A DNA stretch of 64,000 nucleotides, taken from assembly GCA_937902735.1 (NCBI GenBank), contig CALELS010000014.1:90042-154041 (forward strand), given 5' to 3'. Of this stretch, positions 9,154 through 16,824 are shown in pieces. The translations under genes and the position numbers were made by a program. The stretch comes from an uncultured Caryophanales bacterium (GTDB lineage Bacteria; Bacillota_I; Bacilli_A; RFN20; CAG-826). Positions within the stretch are counted from its first letter, which is position 1. Each line of letters starts with the position of its first letter. The notes under the pieces are model-generated. The model ran no database searches. It was not told the DNA's origin and worked only from the letters and a program-made list of their open reading frames with translations.

Positions 9154-9179
9154 GATGGGGAAACCCATCTTTTCTTTTT
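9154..9179 (+). terminator. rho-independent terminator after lemA
   Basis: Stem GATGGG/CCCATC with a GAAA loop is followed by TTTTCTTTTT. Confidence 0.9.
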
Positions 9180-9193
9180 ATATAAATATGTGC

Positions 9194-9222
9194 TTGATTT
9201 TTATTAGTTATTCATTGATAAT
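9194..9222 (+). promoter_or_regulatory. tRNA promoter
   Basis: TTGATT (9194-9199), a 17-bp spacer and GATAAT (9217-9222) lie 13 nt before the mature 5' end of tRNA-Asp. Confidence 0.65.
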
Positions 9223-9235
9223 ATATTCCGTTGTT

Positions 9236-9312
9236 GGACCGTTGGTGTAGTGGCCTTGCATGCTTCCCTGTCACGGAAGAGATCACGAGTTCGAATCTCG
9301 TACGGTCCGCCA
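9236..9312 (+). tRNA. tRNA-Asp (GTC)
   Basis: A complete cloverleaf: acceptor GGACCGT pairs with ACGGTCC, the anticodon loop CTGTCAC gives GTC, the T-loop is canonical TTCGAAT, and CCA is encoded. Confidence 0.96.
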
Positions 9313-9328
9313 GCGAAATAACTAATGT

Positions 9329-9404
9329 GGTCCGGTAGCTCAGCTGGTAGAGCAGTGGACTGAAAATCCACGTGTCGCCGGATCATCCCCGGCCTGGACC
9401 ACCA
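9329..9404 (+). tRNA. tRNA-Phe (GAA), atypical T-loop
   Basis: 76 nt with acceptor GGTCCGG/CTGGACC, anticodon loop CTGAAAA (GAA) and encoded CCA. The T-stem GCCGG/CCGGC is perfect, but the loop is ATCATCC rather than the near-universal TTCRANY, so the T54-A58 pair is exchanged for A54-T58. It lies 16 nt after tRNA-Asp and is probably co-transcribed with it. Confidence 0.92.
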
Positions 9405-9416
9405 TCTTAGTAGAAC

Positions 9417-9447
9417 ACCCTTGATACAATAGGTATTGAGGGTTTTT
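9417..9447 (+). terminator. terminator of the tRNA-Asp/tRNA-Phe unit
   Basis: A perfect 11-bp stem (ACCCTTGATAC with GTATTGAGGGT, one G-T pair) is followed by a T run. Confidence 0.9.
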
Positions 9448-9558
9448 CTTATTCGATATTGAAAATATGTTGTTTTCTATATAATATATAGACAATTAGA
9501 TTGAGTTAGAGGGATTGGGATGTAGATCTTATTTTTTCTATATTCAGGAGATAACCCT

Positions 9559-9942
9559 ATGTCTAACCAAAATTCATCAACTAACACTAAGACAATTGAA
9601 GTTGGAAAGTTTTATTTTATTCATGATGGAATAAAGACTGGACATCCTGGTTATTTGGTTTGGAAAGATGAAGTTGCTAATAGGTATTTATTTGTCAAAT
9701 GTGATAGCGATAAAAAAGGAGAGATTCCAAAAACCCAAAGAGGCGTAAGACATATTACCAAGTTGTCTCATACTATTGGAAATGAAGTTGTGACATCTTA
9801 TGTGAGAAATAGGCCTCTTCTTTGCAAAAGAAAAGACATTGGAAAAGAATTAAGCGATTTGTTAATCCATCCTGATGATATTGAATTAGTTATTCGAATT
9901 TCAAAAAATACGCCAGAACTTGCACCATCTTTGAAAAAATAA
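9559..9942 (+). CDS. small soluble protein, unknown function
   Basis: A 127-aa protein with an AGGAGAT ribosome binding site 7-8 nt before the ATG. It is strand-rich, with a GKFYFIHDG start, a GHPGYLVWKDE block and a YVRNRPLLCKRKDIG block. The layout is reminiscent of small SH3-barrel proteins of the MazF/PemK kind seen on mobile elements, but no catalytic signature supports this and no partner gene is next to it. Its position just behind a tRNA unit and before a stretch with inverted repeats fits an accessory insertion. Confidence 0.65.
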   Translation: MSNQNSSTNTKTIEVGKFYFIHDGIKTGHPGYLVWKDEVANRYLFVKCDSDKKGEIPKTQRGVRHITKLSHTIGNEVVTSYVRNRPLLCKRKDIGKELSDLLIHPDDIELVIRISKNTPELAPSLKK

Positions 9943-10015
9943 AAAAGCGTCCCGATTGGCCTATTCAGCACTGCGTACCGGTGACACATTATCATTAAAC
10001 CAAACTATTAAATCT

Positions 10016-10087
10016 GTGTCAACAAGTTATTGAGTTACTAGAAACGTCAAATAGATACTTGTATCAAAAGTGGGTCAACATTGACAC
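10016..10087. repeat. inverted repeat in 9943-10153 spacer
   Basis: GTGTCAA at 10016-10022 is inverted as TTGACAC at 10081-10087, and a smaller palindrome GTCAACATTGAC lies at 10074-10085. Similar GTCAA words lie between. It resembles a decayed element end. The rest of the 9943-10153 spacer holds only the terminator at 10100. Confidence 0.4.
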
Positions 10088-10099
10088 TTAACAAAATCT

Positions 10100-10123
10100 C
10101 TCAGATTATTCCTGAGGTTTTTT
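10100..10123 (+). terminator. rho-independent terminator
   Basis: Stem CTCAG/CTGAG with an 7-nt loop then G and a T6 run. It is downstream of the 9559-9942 gene on the plus strand and faces the end of the minus-strand operon. Confidence 0.65.
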
Positions 10124-10153
10124 GTAATTATTCCTAATGCACCAATATAAAAT

Positions 10154-11971
10154 TTATTCTTTGAATAATCTATCAAGTTTATCTGATAAAGAAGGATTGA
10201 TATCTTTTTCGATTGGGAAAGCAATGAATCCACGTTCATAATGGATTTCATTTAAAGGTAAATCATTTGGAAGTTTATCCAATTTTGATGTGAATTTGAC
10301 TTTGTTTATATCATTATGATATAAAGCGAAATATTTATCTTCATTCACTTCTTCATATCTAGTCCAATGAACTGGGACTAGATGGACTGTACCATCACGA
10401 GCAGTTCTTGGAACCATATCTACTTCTGGATATGTTTTATAAGATGAAGCATTCAAGGTAACTACATCAAATTTTCCAACAGGTTTAGCTCTTTTATATG
10501 AAAGAATTGTTTTTTCGGTAGGAGAAGCCCCACTAACTCTGAAATTTTTGATATTTAGTTTATTAGCGAATATTTCATGTTCCATCATTGAATAATTGTA
10601 TTTATACATTGATTCGGTTTTAGGATGACCTTTATGCATTTGATATAAAGGAATTGAAAGAAGAGGAGCAAAATCAAAATAAAGATTTTTGAAATATTCA
10701 TCGACAAAGTCAATGAATTTATCTTTAGCGTGTTTTATATCGTAATCTCGATAATTATCTAAATCCCAAAAATAATCAAATGCTTGAGAGTGATCACTTG
10801 TAATGATATTAATCTTCTTATTTTTTCTAAAAGAAAAGTCATCACCAAAAGGTTCTTTATTAGTTAAGATATCAAGAGTATTTTGTTGAGCTAAAGCGGT
10901 ATAAAGAAGTCTAAATTCTATTTCATTTGAACGATCATTTGCTGCAAAGAAGACATCAAAAGCATCGTTACCAGTTGGAGTGAAATTAGATTTACCCTTC
11001 TTCAAAGCATTCTCTGATTGTTTAAGAATCTCTTTGATATGACTTTTTACATATTTTTCTTGGCCTTTAGCATCAAGTTTATGCGCTCCAGTGGATTTTC
11101 TATAGAACATTAAATTAGGAGCAGCATCGTTAGCATAATATAGTGAAGTATTACGGTAATAATATGGAGCGGGATGAGATACAGAGGCAAACAATGTTTC
11201 AGATTCATAGGAAGTGTAATAATTTCCTTTGGAATCTCTTCTTTTTACTCTAACTGTAACAACAATACTACCTGTATATGTTTTAGGAGCCATGCTTCTA
11301 GAAAGAGAATCTAATAACACAAATGGGTTATTTAGCATTTCTCCGCTTAAAGCATTAATAGTGGTTCCATTAATATCAGGAACTGCTTCAAATTTGTAAT
11401 TTTCTACTAAGTCAGTTAGACGAACATTATCTAGATATTCATCCATCTTTAAAATATCAATAACATCATCCATAAGATGAGTTGGAATCATATAATCATA
11501 TGAATTATTAAGATTTTCTAAATCTTTATAACAAACTTTAAGTAGTTCTTCACTTTTCTTCTTTTCACTTAGATAGATTTCTTGATTTGCTTTAACTTTT
11601 TTAGAAATCTTAATGATTGTGAACACTAAAAGAGTGATAGCAGACACTAGCGAAACACCCGAAAGAATAAATAACCACCACAGTTTTTCAACATTAAATA
11701 AAGGAGCAATGATTAAAGCAAAGGCAACAATGAAAAGCATTACTATACCAAATATGGCAAACCCTAGTCCTGTTTTGGATCCATTAAGTTTTTTAAAAGC
11801 TATTTCTTCGACTCTTTTTTGAGTGTTATATTGATTAACGTGAATCTTATTAGCGCCTTCGTCAACTTTGGCTTCTTTAACTAAATTATCAAAAAACTCC
11901 TCAGCATGGTTATGGAGGATTATTTTATATTTATCGAAATCTTTTCTTGGATGATAAATAATAGGATCCAT
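10154..11971 (-). CDS. membrane protein, unknown function, last gene of patatin operon
   Basis: A 605-aa protein with a soluble helical N-terminus, two transmembrane segments (about residues 90-140, FGIVMLFIVAFALIIAPLF and LSGVSLVSAITLLVFTIIKI), a coiled stretch and a large cytoplasmic C-terminal region. It contains no motif I can name, although proteins of this layout occur in Mollicutes-like genomes. It starts 3 nt after the patatin gene, so it is the last member of a four-gene minus-strand operon. An envelope or membrane-remodelling role alongside the phospholipases is inference. Confidence 0.8.
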   Translation of the reverse strand: MDPIIYHPRKDFDKYKIILHNHAEEFFDNLVKEAKVDEGANKIHVNQYNTQKRVEEIAFKKLNGSKTGLGFAIFGIVMLFIVAFALIIAPLFNVEKLWWLFILSGVSLVSAITLLVFTIIKISKKVKANQEIYLSEKKKSEELLKVCYKDLENLNNSYDYMIPTHLMDDVIDILKMDEYLDNVRLTDLVENYKFEAVPDINGTTINALSGEMLNNPFVLLDSLSRSMAPKTYTGSIVVTVRVKRRDSKGNYYTSYESETLFASVSHPAPYYYRNTSLYYANDAAPNLMFYRKSTGAHKLDAKGQEKYVKSHIKEILKQSENALKKGKSNFTPTGNDAFDVFFAANDRSNEIEFRLLYTALAQQNTLDILTNKEPFGDDFSFRKNKKINIITSDHSQAFDYFWDLDNYRDYDIKHAKDKFIDFVDEYFKNLYFDFAPLLSIPLYQMHKGHPKTESMYKYNYSMMEHEIFANKLNIKNFRVSGASPTEKTILSYKRAKPVGKFDVVTLNASSYKTYPEVDMVPRTARDGTVHLVPVHWTRYEEVNEDKYFALYHNDINKVKFTSKLDKLPNDLPLNEIHYERGFIAFPIEKDINPSLSDKLDRLFKE

Positions 11972-11974
11972 TTT

Positions 11975-13264
11975 TTATTTTGTTTCCTTTTTATCTTTTT
12001 CTAAAACATAGTCTAGATATTTAGTTTCTTCAAAATTCAAGAAACGATTTTCTTCGAATGAAACAGATAAATATTTAAGTGAGAATTCTCGCATGAAGCG
12101 GTTCACAACTCGATCAGCTTTATGAAGTTCAAGATTCTTGCGAATATTCTTAATTATTTTCTTGAATGAACCTTCTGAAAATGAGGCAGTATTAGTGACT
12201 ACAATTGATTGGTTTTTAATTAATTCAATGAATTCTTGAAATTTATATGTACGGTAATAGTCATTAATACCAATTCTCATCGCTATTAATTCTAAAGTAC
12301 GAATGAAATAATCTGTTTCATCCATTGGAGTTCTGATATCTTTAGTAATTGCTGCTAATATGTATTTAGCGTCCACTCCATAGGTTGAAAGAATATATAA
12401 AAGGAATCCTTTAACATTAATTTTGTCATCAAAAGTAAAGGTATAACCAAGATATCTTTTGTAATGCTTCATTACATCAAAATAACCTAGTTTCATATTT
12501 GGTCTAATGACTTCTTGGGAGAAGTCCATCAAAGAACCAAAATCAATATATGGAGCAATATAAGTAACATTTGGTAATTTTAAATAGAAATCGTGTTGAG
12601 GTTTAAGTTGGAATAATCTCATATCAATAGCGATTACTTCATCTGCTCCATAGGAGAAAGCTAGTCTAATAGGTAAGTTATCGTTATAAAAACCATCGAT
12701 ATATTTAACATTATGAACGACTTGTACTGGGAAAATTGGGAAACATGCAGCAGAACAAAGAAGATATGGAATAAAGTCTTCCTTACTTACTTTGTTCATA
12801 TCGATATCAACAAGTTTACGAGATGGGAAAAGAGTGGAAACAATTCCATATCTAACATCACTTTTTAAACATGCATCGATATCTAAGCAATTCTTAATAT
12901 ATTCTTTTAAAGGAGATATATCTGCACCAGGTTTACCACCTTGAAGATATACATTGGCCCATTTTCTAAAATCTTTATTAAATGTGGAGGCTTTAGCTTT
13001 ACTTGCTTCACGGACTGAAAGATTCATCCCATCTTTCATTACTTGATCAGGAGTGATATCTTCCCAAAGTTTACGTAATTTATGGGTTTGGTGGTTACAA
13101 ACAAATGAGGCGTTCATTGCCCCTATTGATGTACCTGTAACAATATCAAATGTATAGCCAAGTTCTTCTAAGGCTTCAATTGCACCTACTTGGTAGGCTC
13201 CTAAGGAGCCACCACCTGCAAGAACTAGGGCAAGTTTCTTTTTATTCTCTAACATATTAGACAA
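11975..13264 (-). CDS. patatin-like phospholipase A
   Basis: A 429-aa patatin-fold serine hydrolase. The oxyanion loop AGGGSLGAYQVGA and the nucleophile elbow GTSIGAM are in place at the N-terminus, and the aspartate of the Ser-Asp dyad lies in YIDGFYNDNLP. Family members hydrolyse acyl chains from membrane lipids. The C-terminal 200 residues are helical and not recognised. The gene overlaps the upstream patatin gene by 8 nt, implying translational coupling. Confidence 0.9.
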   Translation of the reverse strand: MSNMLENKKKLALVLAGGGSLGAYQVGAIEALEELGYTFDIVTGTSIGAMNASFVCNHQTHKLRKLWEDITPDQVMKDGMNLSVREASKAKASTFNKDFRKWANVYLQGGKPGADISPLKEYIKNCLDIDACLKSDVRYGIVSTLFPSRKLVDIDMNKVSKEDFIPYLLCSAACFPIFPVQVVHNVKYIDGFYNDNLPIRLAFSYGADEVIAIDMRLFQLKPQHDFYLKLPNVTYIAPYIDFGSLMDFSQEVIRPNMKLGYFDVMKHYKRYLGYTFTFDDKINVKGFLLYILSTYGVDAKYILAAITKDIRTPMDETDYFIRTLELIAMRIGINDYYRTYKFQEFIELIKNQSIVVTNTASFSEGSFKKIIKNIRKNLELHKADRVVNRFMREFSLKYLSVSFEENRFLNFEETKYLDYVLEKDKKETK

Positions 13265-14129
13265 TATTCTCCTTTAACACATATAAAGCGTTAATAACAT
13301 CAACAAAGGACATAAGTCCATCACCACTCTTCTCTCTTCTTGCTTTCATATTTTGATTAACAAATTCATAACAACGTTGTTGAACTCCTTCTTTATCAAA
13401 ATCTTTAAATATGAAATCTGCGAAGGTTTTTCCTGTTTCTTTACCTACTCTCATCATTTCTCTAAAGTGCATTTTAGTTAATGAATAAGATGTAAATGAT
13501 TTAGGTAAAGGAAGGGTAATATCTACATCAACGATTACTGCATTAGGTAACTTATTATATAAATCTCCTGGTGGGTAATATTTTGGGTAGTTATGTAAGA
13601 TAATTACCATATCAGGTTTAAAATATGTTACTGGTAAAACTGGGACGTTATCAGTTGCACCACCATCGATATATAGTTTGTGATTAAAACGAAGTGGACC
13701 ATTAATGATTGGGAAAGACATTGAACAGTTAATAGCGGTTTTAATGTCTTCTCTAGGCATCTTATTTAGACAATAATAGTCACAAGTAAGACCAAATACA
13801 CGTGTTCCTGTAACATATGTAGGAATTGTTAGTTTTTCACCCTCAATGTGGTTATATACTTCATTAAATAAGTCATTACGGATCTTTTTCATGAAGTGAG
13901 ATGTGTTATCACAGTCTAAATCGTGATAAAAATCCATTAACTCATCCATTCTACGAACACTTGTAGCGTATGCGCTAAGAGCGCCAATAGAGCTAGATGA
14001 AATTACGGCTACTTTTTCATAGCCAATTTTTTTAATTATCTCGTTAGCGAATGCAATTTGAATTGCACCGCGAGCAAGACCACCACTATATACTAGGGCA
14101 ATTGATTTAATCTCTCTCTTCTCCGCCAT
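13257..14129 (-). CDS. patatin-like phospholipase, second paralogue
   Basis: A 290-aa patatin-like protein with LVYSGGLARGA as oxyanion loop, a nucleophile elbow reading SSSIGALSAYA (first Gly of GxSxG replaced by Ser) and the aspartate in YIDGGATDNVP. It is shorter than, and only distantly similar to, its operon neighbour, so the two could form a heteromer or act on different lipids; that is inference. It overlaps the upstream zinc-ribbon membrane gene by 23 nt and the next gene by 8 nt. Confidence 0.87.
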   Translation of the reverse strand: MAEKREIKSIALVYSGGLARGAIQIAFANEIIKKIGYEKVAVISSSSIGALSAYATSVRRMDELMDFYHDLDCDNTSHFMKKIRNDLFNEVYNHIEGEKLTIPTYVTGTRVFGLTCDYYCLNKMPREDIKTAINCSMSFPIINGPLRFNHKLYIDGGATDNVPVLPVTYFKPDMVIILHNYPKYYPPGDLYNKLPNAVIVDVDITLPLPKSFTSYSLTKMHFREMMRVGKETGKTFADFIFKDFDKEGVQQRCYEFVNQNMKARREKSGDGLMSFVDVINALYVLKENIV

Positions 14130-14862
14130 ATTGAATTTTCACTTCCTTAACAATATGTCCGAATAAGACAATGTTGTAATTAATTAAATAGATGATACTT
14201 ACACCTAAGGCAACATAGGTCAATATTCCTTGAACCATTCCAAGAGTTCCTGGAAGGACAAAATGAGCGTTGAACCATGATCCTGGAGTGTATTTACCAA
14301 CAACATATAAGCAATAGATAACTACCATTACAGCAACGTGGCTAATAAGTAGTACTTCAGTCCATAAAGGTCTAAATTTCTTATCATTCTTTACTAATAG
14401 TAAAACGAAGGATAAAAGAGAACCTAGAATTGTAAAAATTGGGATGATCAAAGTAGGAAAATATAATCTAAAGTCAAATAAATATGCTCCTGGTTTACCC
14501 ATCTTAAAGGCTACACAGCCTAAGACTAAACCAAATAACAAGAAGATATCTATCTTTTCTACCGCAGATATTATTGGACTTTTACCAGTAATTAAAGAAG
14601 TAAGAACATATGTTCCTACAATAACAATTGCGGTCCAATAAGAGATACACCATTGAAATGAGAAATAGACATCTACAATAAGACTTGCTAAGAAAATGTT
14701 GGCAAGGATTAAAATGAATAATGTTCTTAAACGAATATTGAATAGATGACCTATTTTAATATTGTTATTTAAGACGTCGTTTTCTCCTTTATGAACAGTG
14801 CCACAATATGGGCACTTATAGAAATTATTAGCGGAAATGAATCCACAATGTTGACATTTCAT
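14107..14862 (-). CDS. zinc-ribbon polytopic membrane protein
   Basis: A 251-aa protein with an N-terminal zinc ribbon (CQHCG at 3-7, CPYCG at 18-22) followed by six or seven hydrophobic segments. Proteins of this type have no assigned function. It is the first gene of the operon with the two patatins, has AAGAGG as ribosome binding site, and is preceded by a TATATT-like -10 region at about 14885-14895. The tight overlaps suggest the membrane protein, both phospholipases and the 605-aa protein act together. Confidence 0.82.
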   Translation of the reverse strand: MKCQHCGFISANNFYKCPYCGTVHKGENDVLNNNIKIGHLFNIRLRTLFILILANIFLASLIVDVYFSFQWCISYWTAIVIVGTYVLTSLITGKSPIISAVEKIDIFLLFGLVLGCVAFKMGKPGAYLFDFRLYFPTLIIPIFTILGSLLSFVLLLVKNDKKFRPLWTEVLLISHVAVMVVIYCLYVVGKYTPGSWFNAHFVLPGTLGMVQGILTYVALGVSIIYLINYNIVLFGHIVKEVKIQYGGEERD

Positions 14863-14952
14863 ATATAAATCCTCTTTATATTTATAAAATATAGTCGATT
14901 ATTTAAGAGATTACAAGAATTGCAGATTTAAAGAGAAAATTGATTTGAGTTG

Positions 14953-14980
14953 TTGCATTATTTTTTTATATACGTATAAT
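14953..14980 (+). promoter_or_regulatory. promoter of tRNA-fMet
   Basis: TTGCAT (14953-14958), a 16-bp spacer and a consensus TATAAT (14975-14980) lie 11 nt before the tRNA. Confidence 0.8.
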
Positions 14981-14991
14981 AATTCTCACAT

Positions 14992-15067
14992 CGCGGGATA
15001 GAGCAGCTGGTAGCTCGTCAGGCCCATAACCTGGAAGTCGTTGGTTCAAATCCTTCTCCCGCAACCA
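14992..15067 (+). tRNA. tRNA-fMet (CAT), initiator, atypical
   Basis: 76 nt with encoded CCA. Initiator marks are the C1-A72 mismatch and the A11-T24 pair. Three features depart from normal bacterial initiators: position 33 is C instead of U (loop CCCATAA), the third G-C pair of the anticodon stem is A29-T41, and the T-stem has two T-T mismatches (50-64, 51-63). It may be a divergent or decaying copy. Copies related to its 3' end recur downstream (see findings). Confidence 0.9.
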
Positions 15068-15077
15068 GATGAAAACT

Positions 15078-15108
15078 ACAGTATCGATACAAATCGGTAC
15101 TGTTTTTT
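15078..15108 (+). terminator. terminator T1 after tRNA-fMet
   Basis: Stem ACAGTATCGAT/ATCGGTACTGT, 4-nt loop, then T6. First member of a repeated terminator family (T1 to T5) whose upstream flank CCAGATGAAAACTACAG includes the tRNA CCA end. Confidence 0.9.
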
Positions 15109-15122
15109 GTTAACATAGATGT

Positions 15123-15650
15123 ATGAATATCAGATTAGTCAAACTAAATAAGAACTATAAAAAGCAATTGGAAGAAATGTTAGATGAGTGGGTTTCATAT
15201 AATAACTCCCACAATGATAATGGTACTCCGTGGGCAATATTTAGAAATGACTATCACAATTTCGATTATTATCTAGATAATCTCGAATTAAAAGAACCTA
15301 AAAATGGATATGTTCCTGACTCGACATTCTTTGCTTTAGATGTCGAAAGAAACATTTTTGTTGGAGCAATTAATATTCGTCATTATTTAAGTGAAAAACT
15401 TCTCTTAGATGGTGGTCATATCGGTGATGGTGTAAGACCAAGTGAAAGAAGAAAAGGATACGCAACTGAAATCATTCGTCTAGGGTTAGAAGAATGCAAA
15501 AAATTAGGCATTACAAAAGTTTTAATTGTTTGCGATAAGGACAACATAGGATCAAGAAAATCCATTTTGAACAATGGGGGAGTTCTTGAAAACGAAATCA
15601 ATGTTGATGGGGCAATAGTGCAACGATATTGGATTAATCTATCGAAATAG
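15123..15650 (+). CDS. GNAT family N-acetyltransferase
   Basis: A 175-aa acetyl-CoA-dependent N-acetyltransferase. The A motif, GDGVRPSERRKGYATEI, carries the (R/Q)xxGx(G/A)-type pyrophosphate loop (RRKGYA), and the C-terminal NIGSRKSILNNGG block is typical of RimJ/YkkB-like members. The substrate is not predictable. A TAACAT lies 6 nt before the ATG and no Shine-Dalgarno is present. The gene sits alone between terminators T1 and T2, like a cassette. Confidence 0.9.
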   Translation: MNIRLVKLNKNYKKQLEEMLDEWVSYNNSHNDNGTPWAIFRNDYHNFDYYLDNLELKEPKNGYVPDSTFFALDVERNIFVGAINIRHYLSEKLLLDGGHIGDGVRPSERRKGYATEIIRLGLEECKKLGITKVLIVCDKDNIGSRKSILNNGGVLENEINVDGAIVQRYWINLSK

Positions 15651-15660
15651 AATCCATATT

Positions 15661-15733
15661 TGTAACATTCGTTTATCTGCTTGTAACATTTTCAGCAGCC
15701 GTTGTAACACATTTCTGGATAAGCTGTAACATT
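15661..15733. repeat. four phased TGTAACA repeats
   Basis: TGTAACA occurs at 15661, 15682, 15703 and 15725, spaced 21, 21 and 22 bp, i.e. two helical turns. Only the first seven to nine bases of each unit (TGTAACATT) are conserved. The word is nearly its own reverse complement. It could be an operator array, iterons, or the repeated end of a lost IS21-like element. Confidence 0.75.
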
Positions 15734-15769
15734 TGTATTAATCTTGGAGCTTATTTCCAGTTGTTAACT

Positions 15770-15798
15770 ACAGTATCGATAAAAATCGGTACTTTTTT
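15770..15798 (+). terminator. terminator T2
   Basis: Stem ACAGTATCGAT with ATCGGTACT and a T6 run. Its left flank TCCAGTTGTTAACTACAG resembles the tRNA-fMet end plus T1 flank. Probably terminates the GNAT gene. Confidence 0.8.
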
Positions 15799-15845
15799 AC
15801 TAATTTAATAATGAATACACTATGGCAATGTTGTATAATATTTAC

Positions 15846-16016
15846 ATGAGTAAAAAAGCTGAAAAAATCATAAAAGATGTTAATGCTACAATGGCTTTAG
15901 AAGGAATGCCGTTAACTAGTTTTGATATCGAACTAATTTCAAAGGTTGCTGATGGAGAAATTACTAGAGAAGAGGCTTTTAAACTATTCAATGCAAGTTT
16001 AGGAATTAATGGATAA
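15846..16016 (+). CDS. VbhA-like Fic antitoxin
   Basis: A 56-aa protein beginning MSKKAEKIIKDVNATMALEG. The inhibitory Fic motif (S/T)xxxE(G/N) is visible as TMALEG; in class I Fic systems this glutamate enters the partner's ATP site and blocks AMPylation. The ATG at 15846 is preferred over 15822 because TATAAT (15834-15839) ends 6 nt before it, giving a leaderless message. It overlaps the Fic gene by 8 nt, the usual coupled arrangement. Confidence 0.85.
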   Translation: MSKKAEKIIKDVNATMALEGMPLTSFDIELISKVADGEITREEAFKLFNASLGING

Positions 16017-16614
16017 ATATAAATATTCTTATTTAGACGAAAAAGGCATCTACTGTTATAAAGGCAGTGATGTTTTAATTAACAAATTAAATATACAAGA
16101 CGAGGAAACATTTCTTAAAGCCGAACGTTTATATAGCGGTTTGAGACAATCAGAATTATTGAATAAACCAATAGATGGTGACTTAGATTTCAAGCATTTG
16201 AAAGCAATTCATTTTTATTTATTTCAAGATTTGTTTTACTGGGCTGGCAAAAATAGAACAGTCGCTATTGCAAAAGGTAATTTGTTCTGCTTGCCACAAT
16301 ATATTGAATCTTATGCTAAAGATATTTTCTCTAATTTAAAACGAGACAACTATTATCAAGGTCTTTCAAAAGAAGAATTCGTCGATCACATAACTAACTT
16401 ATTAGCGGACATCAATGCTCTTCATCCTTTCAGAGAAGGTAATGGCAGAACGCAAAGAGAATTTATTAGATACATTGGCATTAAAAATGGCTATGGCTTT
16501 GACTGGTCAAAAGTTAGCGCCGAAGAGAATATTATCGCTAGTTATGAAAGCGTAAATGGAGACAATGCAAAATTACGAGTCATTTTTTTCAAAATCATTT
16601 ATGCTTTGAACTAA
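16009..16614 (+). CDS. fic: Fic family toxin (AMP transferase)
   Basis: A 201-aa Fic protein with an intact catalytic loop HPFREGNGRTQREF. The His and the anion-binding GNGR residues are those that transfer AMP from ATP to a target hydroxyl. The upstream DFKHLKAIHFYLFQDLFYWAGKNR region is the typical Fic flap and lid region. It has no internal inhibitory motif, consistent with inhibition by the small protein encoded immediately upstream. The pair is a class I (VbhA/VbhT-like) toxin-antitoxin module. It ends before terminator T3. Confidence 0.93.
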   Translation: MDKYKYSYLDEKGIYCYKGSDVLINKLNIQDEETFLKAERLYSGLRQSELLNKPIDGDLDFKHLKAIHFYLFQDLFYWAGKNRTVAIAKGNLFCLPQYIESYAKDIFSNLKRDNYYQGLSKEEFVDHITNLLADINALHPFREGNGRTQREFIRYIGIKNGYGFDWSKVSAEENIIASYESVNGDNAKLRVIFFKIIYALN

Positions 16615-16700
16615 GTAAATGCGTATCACTTTAGTTGTAAGCACCCACGATTTTTTTACGGATTTGTCTCACTTAAGCAGCCAACACCCAGATGTAAACT

Positions 16701-16731
16701 ACAGTTCCGATACATTCAGGACTGTTTTTTT
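16701..16731 (+). terminator. terminator T3
   Basis: Stem ACAG-TCC/GGA-CTGT with one bulged T, then T7. The left flank CCCAGATGTAAACTACAG closely matches the tRNA-fMet CCA end and T1 flank (CCAGATGAAAACTACAG). Confidence 0.8.
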
Positions 16732-16824
16732 ATCTTCTCTTTGGATTTGATTTAGCGCAACAACGTGTTGCTTAGCACTCCTTAAAGTAAATGGTATTAT
16801 TTTAGTAAATTGAGGTAATTATTT

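Noticed and set aside
15661..15733. Phased TGTAACA units as a short coding repeat on the minus strand
   Set aside because: One minus-strand frame is open for about 20 codons (MLQ-type heptads), but the 22-bp last spacing breaks the frame and there is no start or RBS.
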